From Ziziphus jujuba (lineage: Eukaryota; Streptophyta; Magnoliopsida; Rosales; Rhamnaceae): a stretch of DNA of 64,000 bases. A model generated the notes under the pieces. That model was not told where the DNA came from, did not search any database, and saw only the letters and a list, made by a program, of their open reading frames with translations. The stretch covers positions 11,677,001-11,741,000 of the forward strand of contig NC_083385.1 of NCBI RefSeq assembly GCF_031755915.1, given 5' to 3'. Shown here one piece after another: positions 50,605 through 63,624 of the stretch. A program made the translations under genes and the position numbers. Position 1 is the stretch's first letter, and every line of letters starts with the position of its first letter.

Positions 50605-51773
50605 ATATAATTATGATAATAATAATAAATAAATAAATGGATCAACAATTATAAATAATCATAATAAATAATAACAACAATCTCGATAACAGTGACAATA
50701 AGGATTAAATAAATTGTAACATCCCGTCCCGAACAATATCGAAATTTTCTTCATGTTGACCAAGGTCGATTGGGTTTGACGGCCGTTGACCGAGAGGGGT
50801 CAAAATTTGACTTTTTGATCCGGATGGAATTTCTCTTTGACCGAGATATCGTTGCAAAGTATGCATCGACCCAAATCCATATACTAGTAGCACGTTGAAA
50901 ACGGAGCTACCATTTGAAAGTTATGAGCAAAACAAATTGAGGTCCAAACTATCTAAGGGGTGCCCAGTTGACTTTTTGTTCGTGCAAAATTGAGCTTTTA
51001 CTCATGCACGGTTGTGAAGTACTTGTTGATACGAGTTCATAAACTAGTGGCATGCCCGAAACGGATATGTGGTTTATAAGTTATGGATCTATAAAGTTTT
51101 TTTTTTTTTTTATACTGTATTATTTTAATATTATTATATAGTTTTATTTTTATTTTCTTTTTCTTTTTATATTTTTCCTCTTCCCCCATGTGGGAAAATG
51201 CCTTACGGGCTTCTTCTTCCTTTCTTCTTCTCCTTCTTTCTTCATTTCTCCTTCCCGTCAATCTCTCTCTCTCCTTGCTGCATCTTTTCCGGCCACCGAA
51301 CAGCCACATGCGCCAGTCATCGGTGAAGCCCAGCCGTCGGCAAGCTCAGCTGCCATGTTTGGTGGTCGGCTGACCGGTGAAGCACCCAGATCGGCGGCTG
51401 AAGCCTACGGCGGCACATTTTGATTCTCCGGCGATTTTGTTGTTTTCCGGCTAACTCAGTCCGATTTCATACCCTATTCTCCCTATTTTGGACCTCCTGA
51501 GCCGATTTTGAGGTCCATTCAACTCAATTCCTTACAGTTTAGGAGACACGACAAGTTGAAGTTCAGCCGAAAGCTTCCGTCCACTTTCCGACCACCTCCG
51601 GTCGAGTTAAGTCCAATGGAGATTGGTAACGTATTCCTCATCCCCTTAGCTTTCCATTGATACCTTATTTGTGAATTTTGGTTACCGTCTGTGTTAGCTC
51701 TCCTAGATACCGGGTATTATTTATCAGAATAAAATATTAATTTATTTGACCATGTGTAATATTGTTATTTTAG

Positions 51774-51834
51774 GAGCACGTGTGAGTCGTAGAATTGATC
51801 CTATGGAGGATCTTGGTTGGATTGCGTGCTCGAG
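51774..51834 (+). other. 61-nt exon-like block in LTR C
   Basis: Preceded by TTATTTTAG and followed by GTGAGTG, with GATCCT-ATGG-AGGATC at 51797-51812. The same 61-nt block occurs in copies A, D and E. It is not a multiple of three and has no shared frame, so it is not evidently coding. Confidence 0.5.
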
Positions 51835-52407
51835 GTGAGTGACTCACCTTCAAAATTATTTTCGAGTGTTAAATTAATTATATTTTGGAATATTCTAATA
51901 TTTGAATAATTTGAAGTATATGATTTTTTTTTTGACAAATTATGAAAATTTAGATTTTATGGAAATTTGGTATTTAAGGAAATTATGATTTTAATATTTT
52001 TGATTTATTGTTGAAATCATTATGAGTTTATTTCAAGCAATAATTGTTGTTAATTTCATTGATGGATTTATTATGTGTTTGAAAATGTATATTTATGAGA
52101 ATTTTGATTATTGTGGATTTTATGAGGTTTAAATGACATATTTGATTCAAATTGTTATGTTCAAAATATTTATGCCATTGGAAAATTTGTATATTTAAAT
52201 TGATGGAATTGAGAGTTGATGGATTTGAAATTGATGGAATTTATTATGACGATGATTTATAAAGGAATTGTGGAAAATTTATGGGTTTAATTGGATGGAA
52301 TAAACCCGGTAGTATTTATGAGATTTTGATATTTGAAAATAAATATATTGATTTTATGATTTTTAGATGCACCATATACGTATTGGTGTTCTTTATACAT
52401 GGATATG

Positions 52408-52460
52408 ATTAGCGCGCAGGTGGGTGTGGTAAGTGCGCAGGTGGGTGTGAGTAGTGCATA
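52408..52460. repeat. About 20-bp tandem repeat in LTR C
   Basis: Two and a half units of AGTGCGCAGGTGGGTGTG-type sequence. The equivalent site varies in repeat number between LTR copies. Confidence 0.7.
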
Positions 52461-55400
52461 GATGATTATGGGGTTGTCCTGTGGTTGACATCGAATGAGG
52501 GTAGGCCGCCCCTCCATGGCCGGAACACCTGTTTGCAGTAGTGCGGTGGGACGCCATGCGACCGTATACCGGTTTCTCTCTTTAACCTCCTGTACGGCGG
52601 TGCTTGGGACGCTGGGTACCGTTGGCGCCATTGGTATATAGTGGGTGCATCAAATTGTTTTGATGACATGATTTTAAATTAAATGTATTTAATAATGTTT
52701 TTATTATTTATTTAAATTTAAAGTTTTGCACAAATTTTATGAAATTGTTATCGTGATTTTATTACCTATTCTCGTTAATGTTTTAAAAGTTATTTGCCTT
52801 GATTTTATCATTTAAATCGATTTGGTATTTTAAAATAAATTCTATTATATTTTTATCATTTGTTTTATATAAATATTTAAATTTATTTAAAATGTTTCTT
52901 TGATTATTTCATTGATTTAATTAATAAATTTTATAATTTATATACTGGGTTTATTTTTGTTTTTATACCAAATTTCTTTAATACAAGTTTATTTATGATT
53001 TTATTTATTTTATCTAGTGATGTCTTATTCTATATTTCTATTATAATTTTGGATCCTTAAATTCTTTTATTTTATTTGAAATTTATTTGACTAATTATTT
53101 TTCTGATTTTTGGGGCATAAAATGTTGGGTTTTGCAAAAATGTTTTAAAAAGGAAACTTTTCCAACTGAGTGAATCGTGAGGGTTTTGAGGGAAAATATT
53201 ATTTTTAACTATCTATTATTTATTTACTCATTTCTTATTAATCAATTAACTAAGTTATTTACCCTTTTATTATTATTATTATTATTATATAGTAGATTGG
53301 GTTACTCACTGAGATGATTAGCATCTTATATTTTTAAATTCCGTTCCTTTAGGTCCAGGTTAGTCGACGTTGATCGTCCGGGGGCGAGCTCGACGTCTTG
53401 GTTCGTTGTCGAAGACCAAAAGGCTTTTCCTTTCATTTCTATCTTGTATTATTTCTTTTTATCTTGTATTGTATTAAATTTCATATTTAATTGTACTGAT
53501 AACACTCTGTATACTATTTGGATGATTATTTATTTAATTCTGCACTGGTTCCCTGTCATTTATTTGAAGTGTTACAAATTTGTGATAATACTTTGTAGTA
53601 AGGTGGGAGGACTAAGGTGGTGTATATAGAAGTGTATTTTCAGTGCAGGAAAATTGTAGTAAGTCCAACACTTAGGGGAGGTTCTGCCGGATTTTCCATT
53701 GGAGGGTCCGGTAGGATTTCCCTGAGACCAGGATTTGTCTGAGGTTCCGGTGAGGGATCTTGGACATGTCCTAACATAAATAGTTAAATACAATTAATAG
53801 TAATAAGAAAATAATAATATCGATTAAGAATATTAGTAAAAAATTAAATCACAAATAGATAACATAGCATAAATACATAGAATAATATCTTAAAATCCAT
53901 AGCATATAATGAAATATGCACGCTCGTAACGGAGATACATACGATACCCTCTAACATGCTACGTGATCCATGACTCCAGCTATCGCAGGCACTCTGCTGC
54001 CAAGACAAACCAGGATGGTTGCCCATATTGGCCGTCCAATCCCCTGGACTCATAAGCAATATAATTATGAGGCTAGCTATACATAGACCACATTGATTTG
54101 CCACCTCCATATGGTACGGTATATACAATATAATATCAAATAATATAACATATAAATATATATACATACATATAAAAGATACTTGATGCACCCTACTATA
54201 TACCAGTGATATCCGAAGGTACTTAGCGCGTCAGGATTCGTCCAAAATTCCTCACCGGAACCCTAGACAAGCGCTGATCCCAGGGAAACCCTACCGGACC
54301 CTCCAATGGAAAATCCGGCAGAATCTCCCCTAAGGGTTGGACTTACCACAAATTTCCTGCACTGAAAACACACTTTTATATTCATCCCCTTATTCCTCCC
54401 ACAATACTACAAATTGATTCCACAAATTTACAGCACTTCACATGAATAACAGTAATCCAATGCATAATTAATACATAAGTGTTCAGAACAGTATATAGAG
54501 CTTCATGAAATACTATTAAGCATAGAATACAACAGGGAGGAAAGAAATATTACAATTGAAATAAACGAAGACAAAGGTAACTTCTCGAACTACGACAGCG
54601 ACGGAGATTTGTTTGCTCTGGAAGAACGTCTGCCATCCCTTGCACCTAAGGGAACGGAATTTAAAAACATGAGATGCTAATCATCTCAGTGAGTGACCCT
54701 ATCTACTGAACACTTTTAATATCAATAATATAACAAATGAAGGAAATTAATTAATACCAATAATTAAATAGATAAATAAATAATACACAATTGAAAGTAA
54801 TAATTTCTCTCAAAACCCTTACTATTCACTCCGTTGGAAATGTTCTCTTTTTAAAACATTTTCACAAAACCCGATATTCGTATTTCCCGAAAACCAAGGG
54901 ATCAATCAATTTAATAAACAATAGATAAATACTCCAAATATAAATAAAATGTAATAAAATATAATAAATAATTTTTGAACACTTTGGGATTTGAAATTTC
55001 TATACGAAAATTTATACTTGACGCATCACACCATATACCAGTGATGCCCTTCGATACCCAGCGTCCCGAGCACCGACTGGCAGGGAGATTAAAGAGAGAA
55101 ACTTGCATACGGCACTTCGGCGTCCCGACAGTACCACTGCTGAAACCGTCATCCCGGCCACGGAGGGAGGCGGCTATATGCACTATATAAAACTTGCCCT
55201 CCCTCGATCCAATGGCAACTCACGGGAGACATAATAACTTGCACGCTAACCACATATACAACCAGAACACCAGTACTGTATGAGTGCGTCTAAAATAATT
55301 ATTAAATTTCTTATTACCGTACCGATTTTTCAAAATTATCGTGGGAAATATACCAATTTTCAAATTCATCATCCCACATTTTCCTTTAACATTTCCGATA

Positions 55401-55786
55401 CGAAACCATCGACAACGATATACAAATAATTTTTCTCGTAACACGAGGTTCAACAAATAATATTCCACGGGCATAATTATAAAATTTAAACCACCAATTA
55501 AACCAATTATGCCCAAAAATAATATTAAAAACCCAAATACAATTAAGTAATGAAAATACTTTGCTCATATGTAATAAATACCATTAAATCACAATAATAA
55601 AAATCGGGGTTTTTGAATAACCCAAAAATTCCGTTTAGCACCAACAAACATATACGTACTTATAAAATAATAAATTTCCACAATTATAATTAAATTTCAC
55701 CACATGAGCATAATTCCAGATATCAATTTAACACCAAATAAATATAATTAATTACCCCAAAATAGGTTTAAAGTTGGGTCACTCAC

Positions 55787-55847
55787 CTTAAGCACGTATC
55801 TCAATCAAGATCCTCCGCAGGATCAACTCCACTACCCACACGTGCAC
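55787..55847 (-). other. 61-nt exon-like block in LTR D
   Basis: On the minus strand it is preceded by TGTTTTAG and followed by GTGAGTGACC. GATCCT/AGGATC stem at 55809-55824. The length is exactly that in copies A, C and E. Confidence 0.5.
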
Positions 55848-56572
55848 CTAAAACATCCACAATACACCAAACCAAATATATTAATATTTTAATCTGATAA
55901 CACCCAAATGAGTACTAGGGGAGCGAACACAAACAACAACCAAAATTGACCAGTTATATACCGAATCGAAGCTTGAGTGACGAGGATTACAAATCCGGTT
56001 TCACTTCCCGGATATCGGACCCGAGGTGGTCGGAATCTCGCCGGAAAGCTTTCGGGATTTAACTCTTCGATTCTATCAAACCGTCGTAAATTGGAGAAAA
56101 AGGACGCCTGATTTGGATTCAAGGGGTCGGAATTAGTGGAGAGAGACTGGAGAAGGGACTGGGTACTCGCCAGAACAGGGATTTCTCTGGCGAGCCGTCG
56201 CGATCACCGGCAACCGTCGCCGCCGCCAGCGCGTACGGTCGCTGGTGGCCGAGATTTTTGGAGGTTTTGTAGCTTGAAGGGAGAGGGTTCCAACGGTACT
56301 GGCGGTGACAAGAACGGAGGCTGGAATGTGGAGATCTTGGCGGTTAAAGGATTCGGCACCGCCGCCGAAAAAAGAACCGATCTGGGCGCGTCGTCGGTCG
56401 GGTGGCCGTGAGATTTTGGGGTTCGGCCGGGAATGGGGAGGCACTCCCGTCTGGCTGATGCGTGTAGCAAGAATCGGCAGGAAAATTTGACAACTCCGGT
56501 GGCCGGCGATTTTCTCTCTCCCTCTCTCTCTTTCTCTCTTCTCCCCCGTCGTTTTTGCCAAATAAAAGCCAC

Positions 56573-56596
56573 CATGGGTGACACTATTCACCCATG
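56573..56596. other. Hairpin CATGGGTGA/TCACCCATG in LTR D
   Basis: Perfect 9-bp inverted repeat with a 6-base loop beside the CT-rich tract of the GC-rich block. Equivalent stems occur in copies E (62255-62280) and A (62853-62878), with paired base changes. Confidence 0.6.
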
Positions 56597-57718
56597 TGGG
56601 TCACTCAAGCATCGACACGTGGCATCATTGTGCACTTAAGCTAGATATAATAAAATATTACGGTATCCGGAAAACTTCACACGTCCATAACTTTCAAACC
56701 AGATGTCCAATTTAAGCGTGCCGCTAGTCTATGAACTCGTATCGACGAGTACTTTATAACATACAAAAATCAAAACAAAATTATACAACTATAAAAAGTC
56801 AACTCCCGGCATCTTTTAGACAGTTTGCACCTCAACTTGTTTTGCCCATAACTTTCAAACCGTAGCTCCGTTTTCGATGTGCTACCAGTCTACGAACTCA
56901 GGGCATCATGCACTTCACCACGGTACCATGGTCAACTAGAAATTTCAACTGGAACAAAAGGTCAACTTTTGACCCACTCGGTCAACGGTCAACTTCGGTC
57001 AACGTGCAAAAATTCTGATATGGTTTGGGACGGGGTGTTACATAGCGTCTCGAGCACCGACTGACGGGAGGTTAAAGAGAGAAACTTGCATACGGTCACT
57101 TTGGTGTCCCGACAGCGTCGCTGTTTATAACCGTCATCTCGGCCATGGAGAGAGGCAGCTTATGGCCACTATATCAAACTTGCTTGCCCTCAAGTCCATA
57201 GCAACTCATGGGAGACATTACCACTTGCGCGCTCATCACACTCCACCCACGCGCTAATCACATCCATAACTATAGAACACCAATACGTGTATGGGTGCAT
57301 CTCAAAAACTATAAATTTGTAATATTATAAAATAATTAATTTTGATAAAATATAGTCGAATAAATATGCTTTATCAAATATATAAAATTCCATGCTAAAA
57401 TAAATAATTAAATACATAAATAAAATTTTGATCACAATAATTTAATATAGTATATTCCTCAAACATTCAAATCAATTTATACCAAAATTATCATCAAGGC
57501 CACATACAATTTCACATATAATTAAAGATATAGAAATACATTTTATTATATTCCATCCATAGATATCTATGCATATTCACATATCTATATGTTCATACAT
57601 TTAGATATATATATATATATATATACATGTAAAACCTTTAACAAACAATTTAACAAGCGCAATGTCCACATACGTTTTGGTATGCATAAACAAAGGCTTC
57701 AACAATACATATTTAAAT

Positions 57719-57754
<36 letters not shown>

Positions 57755-60601
57755 CATGTATTTACCAATATTCCCATACACATGTATATAGAAAAGCACA
57801 CATAAATATATATATATACAATTTAATTTAAATCTCCATTTTTTTCACATTTAATTTAATAATTTAATCAAAAATAAATTCTCAAATACACATCCATAAT
57901 TTACAAACAAGATATCAATGCGAAGCTAAAGATATGGAGAATACAATTCTAACCTTCAATTGGCTTGAAACTACCGGCGGTGGCTGGAAATTTCGTCGGA
58001 AGCCGCTGCCAACTTGCCCCTCCTTTGTACGCCATGAAGGAGCTCGAATTGGAGCAAACGAAGGTCACCATTAGCTTTAGAGGATCCAAATTAAGGGGAA
58101 GGGACCAAGAACACAGTCGGAAACGACGAGAATCCGGTGACCAGACAAGGTGCTGCCACCAGCTTCCATGGCTGTTTCCCAGCACGTCAACGGCTTCCCC
58201 AGCGATCAGAGCACACTTCGATGAAGCTCACATGATGGGATGCCAAGTGGTATGGTCAGTGCAGCTTGGGTGCGCCAAAAACACGGCGGATTCGGCCGGA
58301 GAGAGACACGGCTACTGTCGTTTCCACCTCCCGATTTGGGGGCGTCGCCAGCCGACCGGCCACCAAATTTGGCAGCCAAGCTCGCTGGCGACTGAGCTAT
58401 GCCGATGGCCGGCGCTACTGAGCAGTGGGTGGCCAGAAATGATGAAAGCTGATGGACCTGAGGGAGAGAAGAAAGGAGGAAGAAGGGAAGGAAAGGAAGA
58501 AGGCCCGCGGGTGTGTTTTCCCAACGTGGCGAGAAGAAAAGAATAGAAAAATAAATAAATAAAATAATACTAAAATAATAATATAATATTTAATTAATAC
58601 GACACGTGGTAGTTTTCCATTGTGACACATGGTTCTCTTTAACTATGATACATGGCAACTTTCAAATGGTGACACATGGCGCAGCTTTAGGGACTCCTTC
58701 AAGTATTTTGCTATCCAGTAAAACCAGTTTTGGAAAACACAATCACAATTTTACAGACCCATAACTTTCCAATCATAGATCCGATTTAAGCGTGCTACCA
58801 GTCCACAAACTCATATTGATGAACACTTTCATATAATTTATGGGCCAACATCGAAATCCATGTAAATAAAAAGTCAACTTCGAGCTCGTTGACCAGTCCG
58901 GTTAGTATCTTGTTTCACTCATAACTTTCAAACCGCAGCTCCGTTTTCAATGTGCTACTAGTATACAGACTCGGGTTGATGTGTACTCTGCAATGGTATC
59001 TTGGTCAATGGAAAATTCTCTTTGAATAGAAAAGTCAACATTTTGACCTACTTGGTCAACCCTCGATCAACGTGAAAATTTCTAATATATTTCAGGATGG
59101 GGTGTTACATGCACGTTGACCGAGATTGATCGGGTTTGACTGACGTTAACCGAGATGGTCCAACTTTGACTTTTTCGTTCGGATAAATTCCAAGTTGACC
59201 GAGATACCATTGCAAAGTACTCATCAATACGAGTTCGTGAACTAGGTGTCAGATCGGAACCCTAGACAAGCCCTGATCCCAGGAAAACCTTATCGGACCC
59301 TCCAATGGAAAATCTGGCAGAACCTCCCCTAAAGGTTGGACTTTCTACAAATTCCCTGCACTGAAAACACACTTCTATATACACCACATTATTCTTCCCA
59401 CCTTACTACAATTTAATTCTGCAAATTTGCAGCACTTCAAATGAATAACAGGGAATCAGTGCATAATCAATTAAATAATACATCCAACATAGTATACAGA
59501 GCGTTAATAAAGTTCTAAGTATGATAATTAATACAACAGAGTAGAAAGAAAATTACATAATAAGAAATGAAGAAGAGAAGACTTCTCGGATTTCTAGGAA
59601 CAATCTAACTGCCGAGCTCGCCCTGATCGAATAATGTCTACCACCTAAGCCTAAGGGAACAAAATTTAAAAATATGAGATGCTAATCATTTCAGTGAGTG
59701 ACCCAGTCTATTAATTATTAATAATTAAGTAATTTAATAATAAACAAATAAATAAATAATAATTACATAAATAAATACATAAATGGTTTAGTAATAATGG
59801 TTGAAAATAATTTTTCTCTCAAAACCATCACAGTCACTCAGTTGAAATGCTCCATTTTTAAAGCATTTTCACAAAACCCGATATTTTATGCCCTAAGATT
59901 TATAAAATAATTAATCAAATAATTTACAAATAAAATACAGCAAATTAAGAATCCACAATCAGGATGGAAATAATAATGATAGAAATGAAAATAAACTTTT
60001 ATAACAATTACTAAAAGATTAATAACATATCATAAACAAATAATACAAAAATATCAATGAAACTCATAATAAGACAATTCAAGAATTAATTAAATAATTA
60101 GAATAAATCAATTAATTGAACAATCAAATAAAGGAATAATTAAATTTAAATAAAAAATCAATTTTAAATAAATGGTAAGAATAAAATAAAATGAAAGAAA
60201 ATATAATATATTATAATTAATTTCAAAATACCAAAAAAATTTGAATAATAAATTCGTAAAAACATTGTCATAAAAATGTGTAAACTTTTAAATTTAAATA
60301 AATAAATAATAAAACACTGTTATACATTTTTATTGAAACATATTTTAAAATATTTCATATTTGAAATTATGTTGTAAAAACCATTTGATGCATACACTAT
60401 CTACCAGTGGCACCAATGGTATCCAGCATCCCGAGCACCGCCAGACAGGAGATTAAAGAGAAAAACCAGCATATGGACGCATGGTATCCCATCGCGCCGC
60501 TGCAAACAGGCGTCCTGGCCATGGCGGGGGGTGGCTACAGTCGATATCAACTTCCGACCCTAAGTCCGATGGCAACCACAGGACAACTCATAAATCACCT
60601 G

Positions 60602-60663
60602 CGCGCTAATCATATCCATGTGCGCACTAATCATATCCGTGTGCGCACTAATCATATCCGCAT
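60602..60663. repeat. Three 21-bp tandem repeats in LTR E
   Basis: Three units of GCGCACTAATCATATCCGTGT with one to three changes. This is the counterpart of the short array at 52408-52460 in copy C. Confidence 0.85.
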
Positions 60664-61420
60664 ATACAGAACACCAGTACGTGTGTGGTGCATCTAAAAA
60701 CTCGTAAATCATAAAATCAATATTTGTATAAAATACCACCGAGTTTATTTTATCCATTTAATCCCCTAAAATTTTTCACATTCCTTTTTAAAATCATCAT
60801 CATAAATCCATCGCATAAATTCCATCAATTTCAAATCCATCAACTCTCCATTCCATCAATTTAAATATTCAAATCTTCCAATGGCATAAATATTTTGAAA
60901 CATAATAACTTAAATCAATATTTCTTCCTCAAATCTTCAAAAACTCATTTGAATCAAATATGTCATTTAAACCTCATAAAATCCACAATAATCAAAATTC
61001 TCATAAATATACACTTTCAAACACATAATAAATCCATCAATCAAATTAACAATAATCTAAAATAAGATTTCTTCAATCCCTCAAAATTCAAAATACAATT
61101 AAATCCCACAATTCATCAATAGATAAATACATTTTTATTAACACAAATAAATTCACAATTAAATTCAACAACAATTCAAATAAAATAAAATTCACAATTT
61201 CTTAAAATTGGATTTCAGAAAAACAAAATCTCCATAACTTATCAAAATCAAAATATGCTTTAATGCACATATACATTTTAATTTATTCAAATATTGGCAT
61301 CAAAATTTAATTCACATTTTATCACATAATCAACATAGAATAAAAACATCCAAATATTAGAATATTCCAAAATATAATTAATTTAACACCCGAAAATAAT
61401 TTTGAAAGTAGGTCACTCAC

Positions 61421-61481
61421 CTCGAGCATGCGTATCAATTAAGATCCTCCATAGGATCAAATCCACTATCCACACGTGCAC
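61421..61481 (-). other. 61-nt exon-like block in LTR E
   Basis: On the minus strand: ATATTTTAG before, GTGAGTGACC after, stem GATCCT/AGGATC at 61443-61458. Confidence 0.5.
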
Positions 61482-62170
61482 CTAAAATATCAACATTACA
61501 TAAAATCAAATATATTAATATTTTAATCAGATAATTCACAAACGGGTACCCGGGGAGCGAACACAAACGACAACCAACATTTACAAGTGATATACCGAAT
61601 CAAAGCTTTTGAAACGAGAATTACGGATCTGGTCTTACTTTCCAGAGATCGGACCCGAGGTGGCCGGAATCTCGTCAGAAAAGTGTCGGGTTTTAGATCC
61701 TCGGATCTCACAAACTGCCGCGAGTTGGAGGAAACTGACCTCAGATCTGGGTTCAGGGGGTCAAAACTAGTGGGAAAGGATGGGCGATGCAACTGGAAAC
61801 TCGCCGAAAAATCGATTTCCCGATGAGCTGCTGTGGTCACCGGAACCCATCACTGCTGGCGGCGCGTCCGATGGCCACTGGTCGTGATTTTTGGAGGAAA
61901 TGCAGATTGGAGGATGGGTGAACGTATGGGACCATCGGTGAGGCAAATAGAGGTCAGATCGGGGAGAAATCTAAGTGGGAAGCTTTTGACGCTGCTGTCG
62001 GAAAATATCCCGATCTGGGCGCGTCGGTGGTCTGGTGGCTGTGAGATTTGGCGGGCTAGCAGGAAACGGAAGAGGCAAGGTGGTGGTCGGGCACGTGTAT
62101 GGGTTTGGGATGGAGGATGGTGAACGGAAGGTGGCCGTGGGTGGTGGCTTCTCTATTTCTCTCCTCCCCG

Positions 62171-62210
<40 letters not shown>

Positions 62211-63624
62211 GGTCACACGGCTCACACACGGGTTTGAGCCAATAAGAAGCCATCCCATGGGTGCCACTGTTCACTCATGGAATAGGCTGAGGACTTGACA
62301 CATGGCTCACATTTTTCACAATAAAACCATTCAATTAAAAATAGTATAAAATAATACTGTATTTGAAAAACTTTACGAATCCATAACTTTTTAACCTAGT
62401 GTCCAAATTAGGCGTGCCGCTAGTCTATAGACTCGTATCGACAAGTACTTTACAACCATACAAGAGTCAAATTGAAATTCTACATAAATAAAAAGTCAAA
62501 CTTGGCACCCTTGGACAGCTTGGACCGCAACTTGCCTTACGCATAACTTTCAAACGGTAACTCCGATTTCGACATGCTACTAGTCTATGAACTCAGGACG
62601 ATACGTACTTTGAAATGGTGCCTCGATCAACATAAAATTCCATCCAGAAAAAAGTCAAAATTTTGACCCTCTCGATCAACGTGCAAAAATTTTGACGTAC
62701 TTTAGGACGAGGTGTTACACTAGTGGTACACCTAATTTGAATATGTGGTTTGAAAATTATGAACCCCAAAAGTTTCTCTAAGACAGTGGTTACTATTCAT
62801 TGATCTGTGCGTATGTAAACAGTGTCGCCACGTGTCAAGTTTTTAGCCAATCCCATGAGTGCACAGTGGCACTCACGGGTGGCATTTTAATTGGCCAAAA
62901 TGGGTGGTGGGGCATGGGAGGGAGGAGAGTGAAAGAGGAGCGAGAGTGAGGTGAGAGAAACCACCACCGCCCACCACCATTCGACCGCCGTCCGACCACC
63001 AGAACAGTACACACACTGGACCACCTTCAAGCCCACCTGAAAACCGACCAACCTGTAAAATTTCACGGCCAACCGACTGCTGAAGTGTCCGGATCGGGGC
63101 GATTTTCGGTGGCAGTGGCGCTACATTCCATCGTAGATTCCTCCCAAACCAGACCTCTATTTGCCTCACCGTTTGTCCCGTTGGATTACCCATCATCAGA
63201 TCTACCTTCTCACCAACTTCCACGGCCAATGGCCACCAGACGCACCGCCGGCAGTGGCAGAATCCGATGACCACGGCAGCTTGCCAAAAAACCCATCTCC
63301 GGTGAGTTTCCGACGACACCTCCTATCATTCTCCACTAATTTCGACCCCTTAAATCCAAATCCGGTGTCCACTTTCCTCAATTCTTAACGGATTTTAAGA
63401 ATCGAGGGCTTAAAATCTGAGAGCTTTCCGATGAGATTCCGACCACCGCTAGTCCGATCTCTAGAAAGGAAGACCAGATTTGTAATCCTCGTTTCACAAG
63501 CTTCGATTCGGTATATCATTCATAAATTTTAGTTGTTGTTTGTGTTCACTCCCTGGATACCCATTTGGGAGTTACCCAATTAAAATATTAATATAATTAG
63601 TTTTGTGTATTGTGGATATTTTAG

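Larger units (their letters stand above)
50715..53776 (+). mobile_element. LTR copy C, solo, 3062 bp (forward, in B)
   Basis: Starts TGTAACATCCCGTCCC, ends ATGTCCTAACA, flanked by perfect TAAAT duplications (50710-50714 and 53777-53781). No internal domain. It contains a GC-rich block (51160-51650), the 61-nt exon-like block (51774-51834) and a hairpin plus acceptor-like site (53310-53352). Confidence 0.88.
54229..57042 (-). mobile_element. LTR copy D, solo, 2814 bp (inverted, in B)
   Basis: Flanked by perfect TAGCG duplications (54224-54228 and 57043-57047). It ends GGGACGGGGTGTTACA; its other terminus reads CGTCAGGATTCG, so the terminal T has changed to C. Rejoining the flanks gives GGTACTTAGCGTCTCGAGCA, matching the uninterrupted site in other copies. 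No coding domain. Confidence 0.85.
49946..59109 (-). mobile_element. LTR copy B (inverted, in A), itself carrying C and D
   Basis: Starts TGTTAGGACC, ends GGGGTGTTACA, and is flanked by perfect 5-bp duplications TGCAC (49941-49945 and 59110-59114). Without nested C and D it is about 3278 bp. There is no polyprotein, so it is best read as a solo LTR. Its TGTAACACCCC-type start and length of about 3 kb recall LTRs of the Tekay/Del branch of Ty3 elements; that class is inference. Confidence 0.8.
59247..62719 (-). mobile_element. LTR copy E, solo, 3473 bp (inverted, in A)
   Basis: Starts TGTCAGATCGG, ends GAGGTGTTACA, flanked by CTAGG (59242-59246) and CTAGT (62720-62724), a 5-bp duplication with one change. 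Rejoined flanks read GTGAACTAGTGGTACACC, matching the uninterrupted site in copy C (AAACTAGTGGCATGCCC). No coding domain. Confidence 0.82.

Noticed and set aside
49946..50714. Independent inverted transposon fragment next to copy C
   Set aside because: The TGCAC and TAAAT duplications show it is the left part of copy B, interrupted by copy C.
56133..56591. 152-codon minus-strand frame in LTR D
   Set aside because: Same GC-rich LTR block; overlapping frames on both strands and no conservation of the frame among copies.
57965..58546. 193-codon plus-strand frame as a gene
   Set aside because: Lies in the GC-rich block of LTR copy B, shows no recognised domain, and has no equivalent open frame in the other copies.
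59110..59246. Separate short LTR fragment
   Set aside because: It continues the sequence broken off at 49945 and resumes at 62720, so it belongs to outer copy A.
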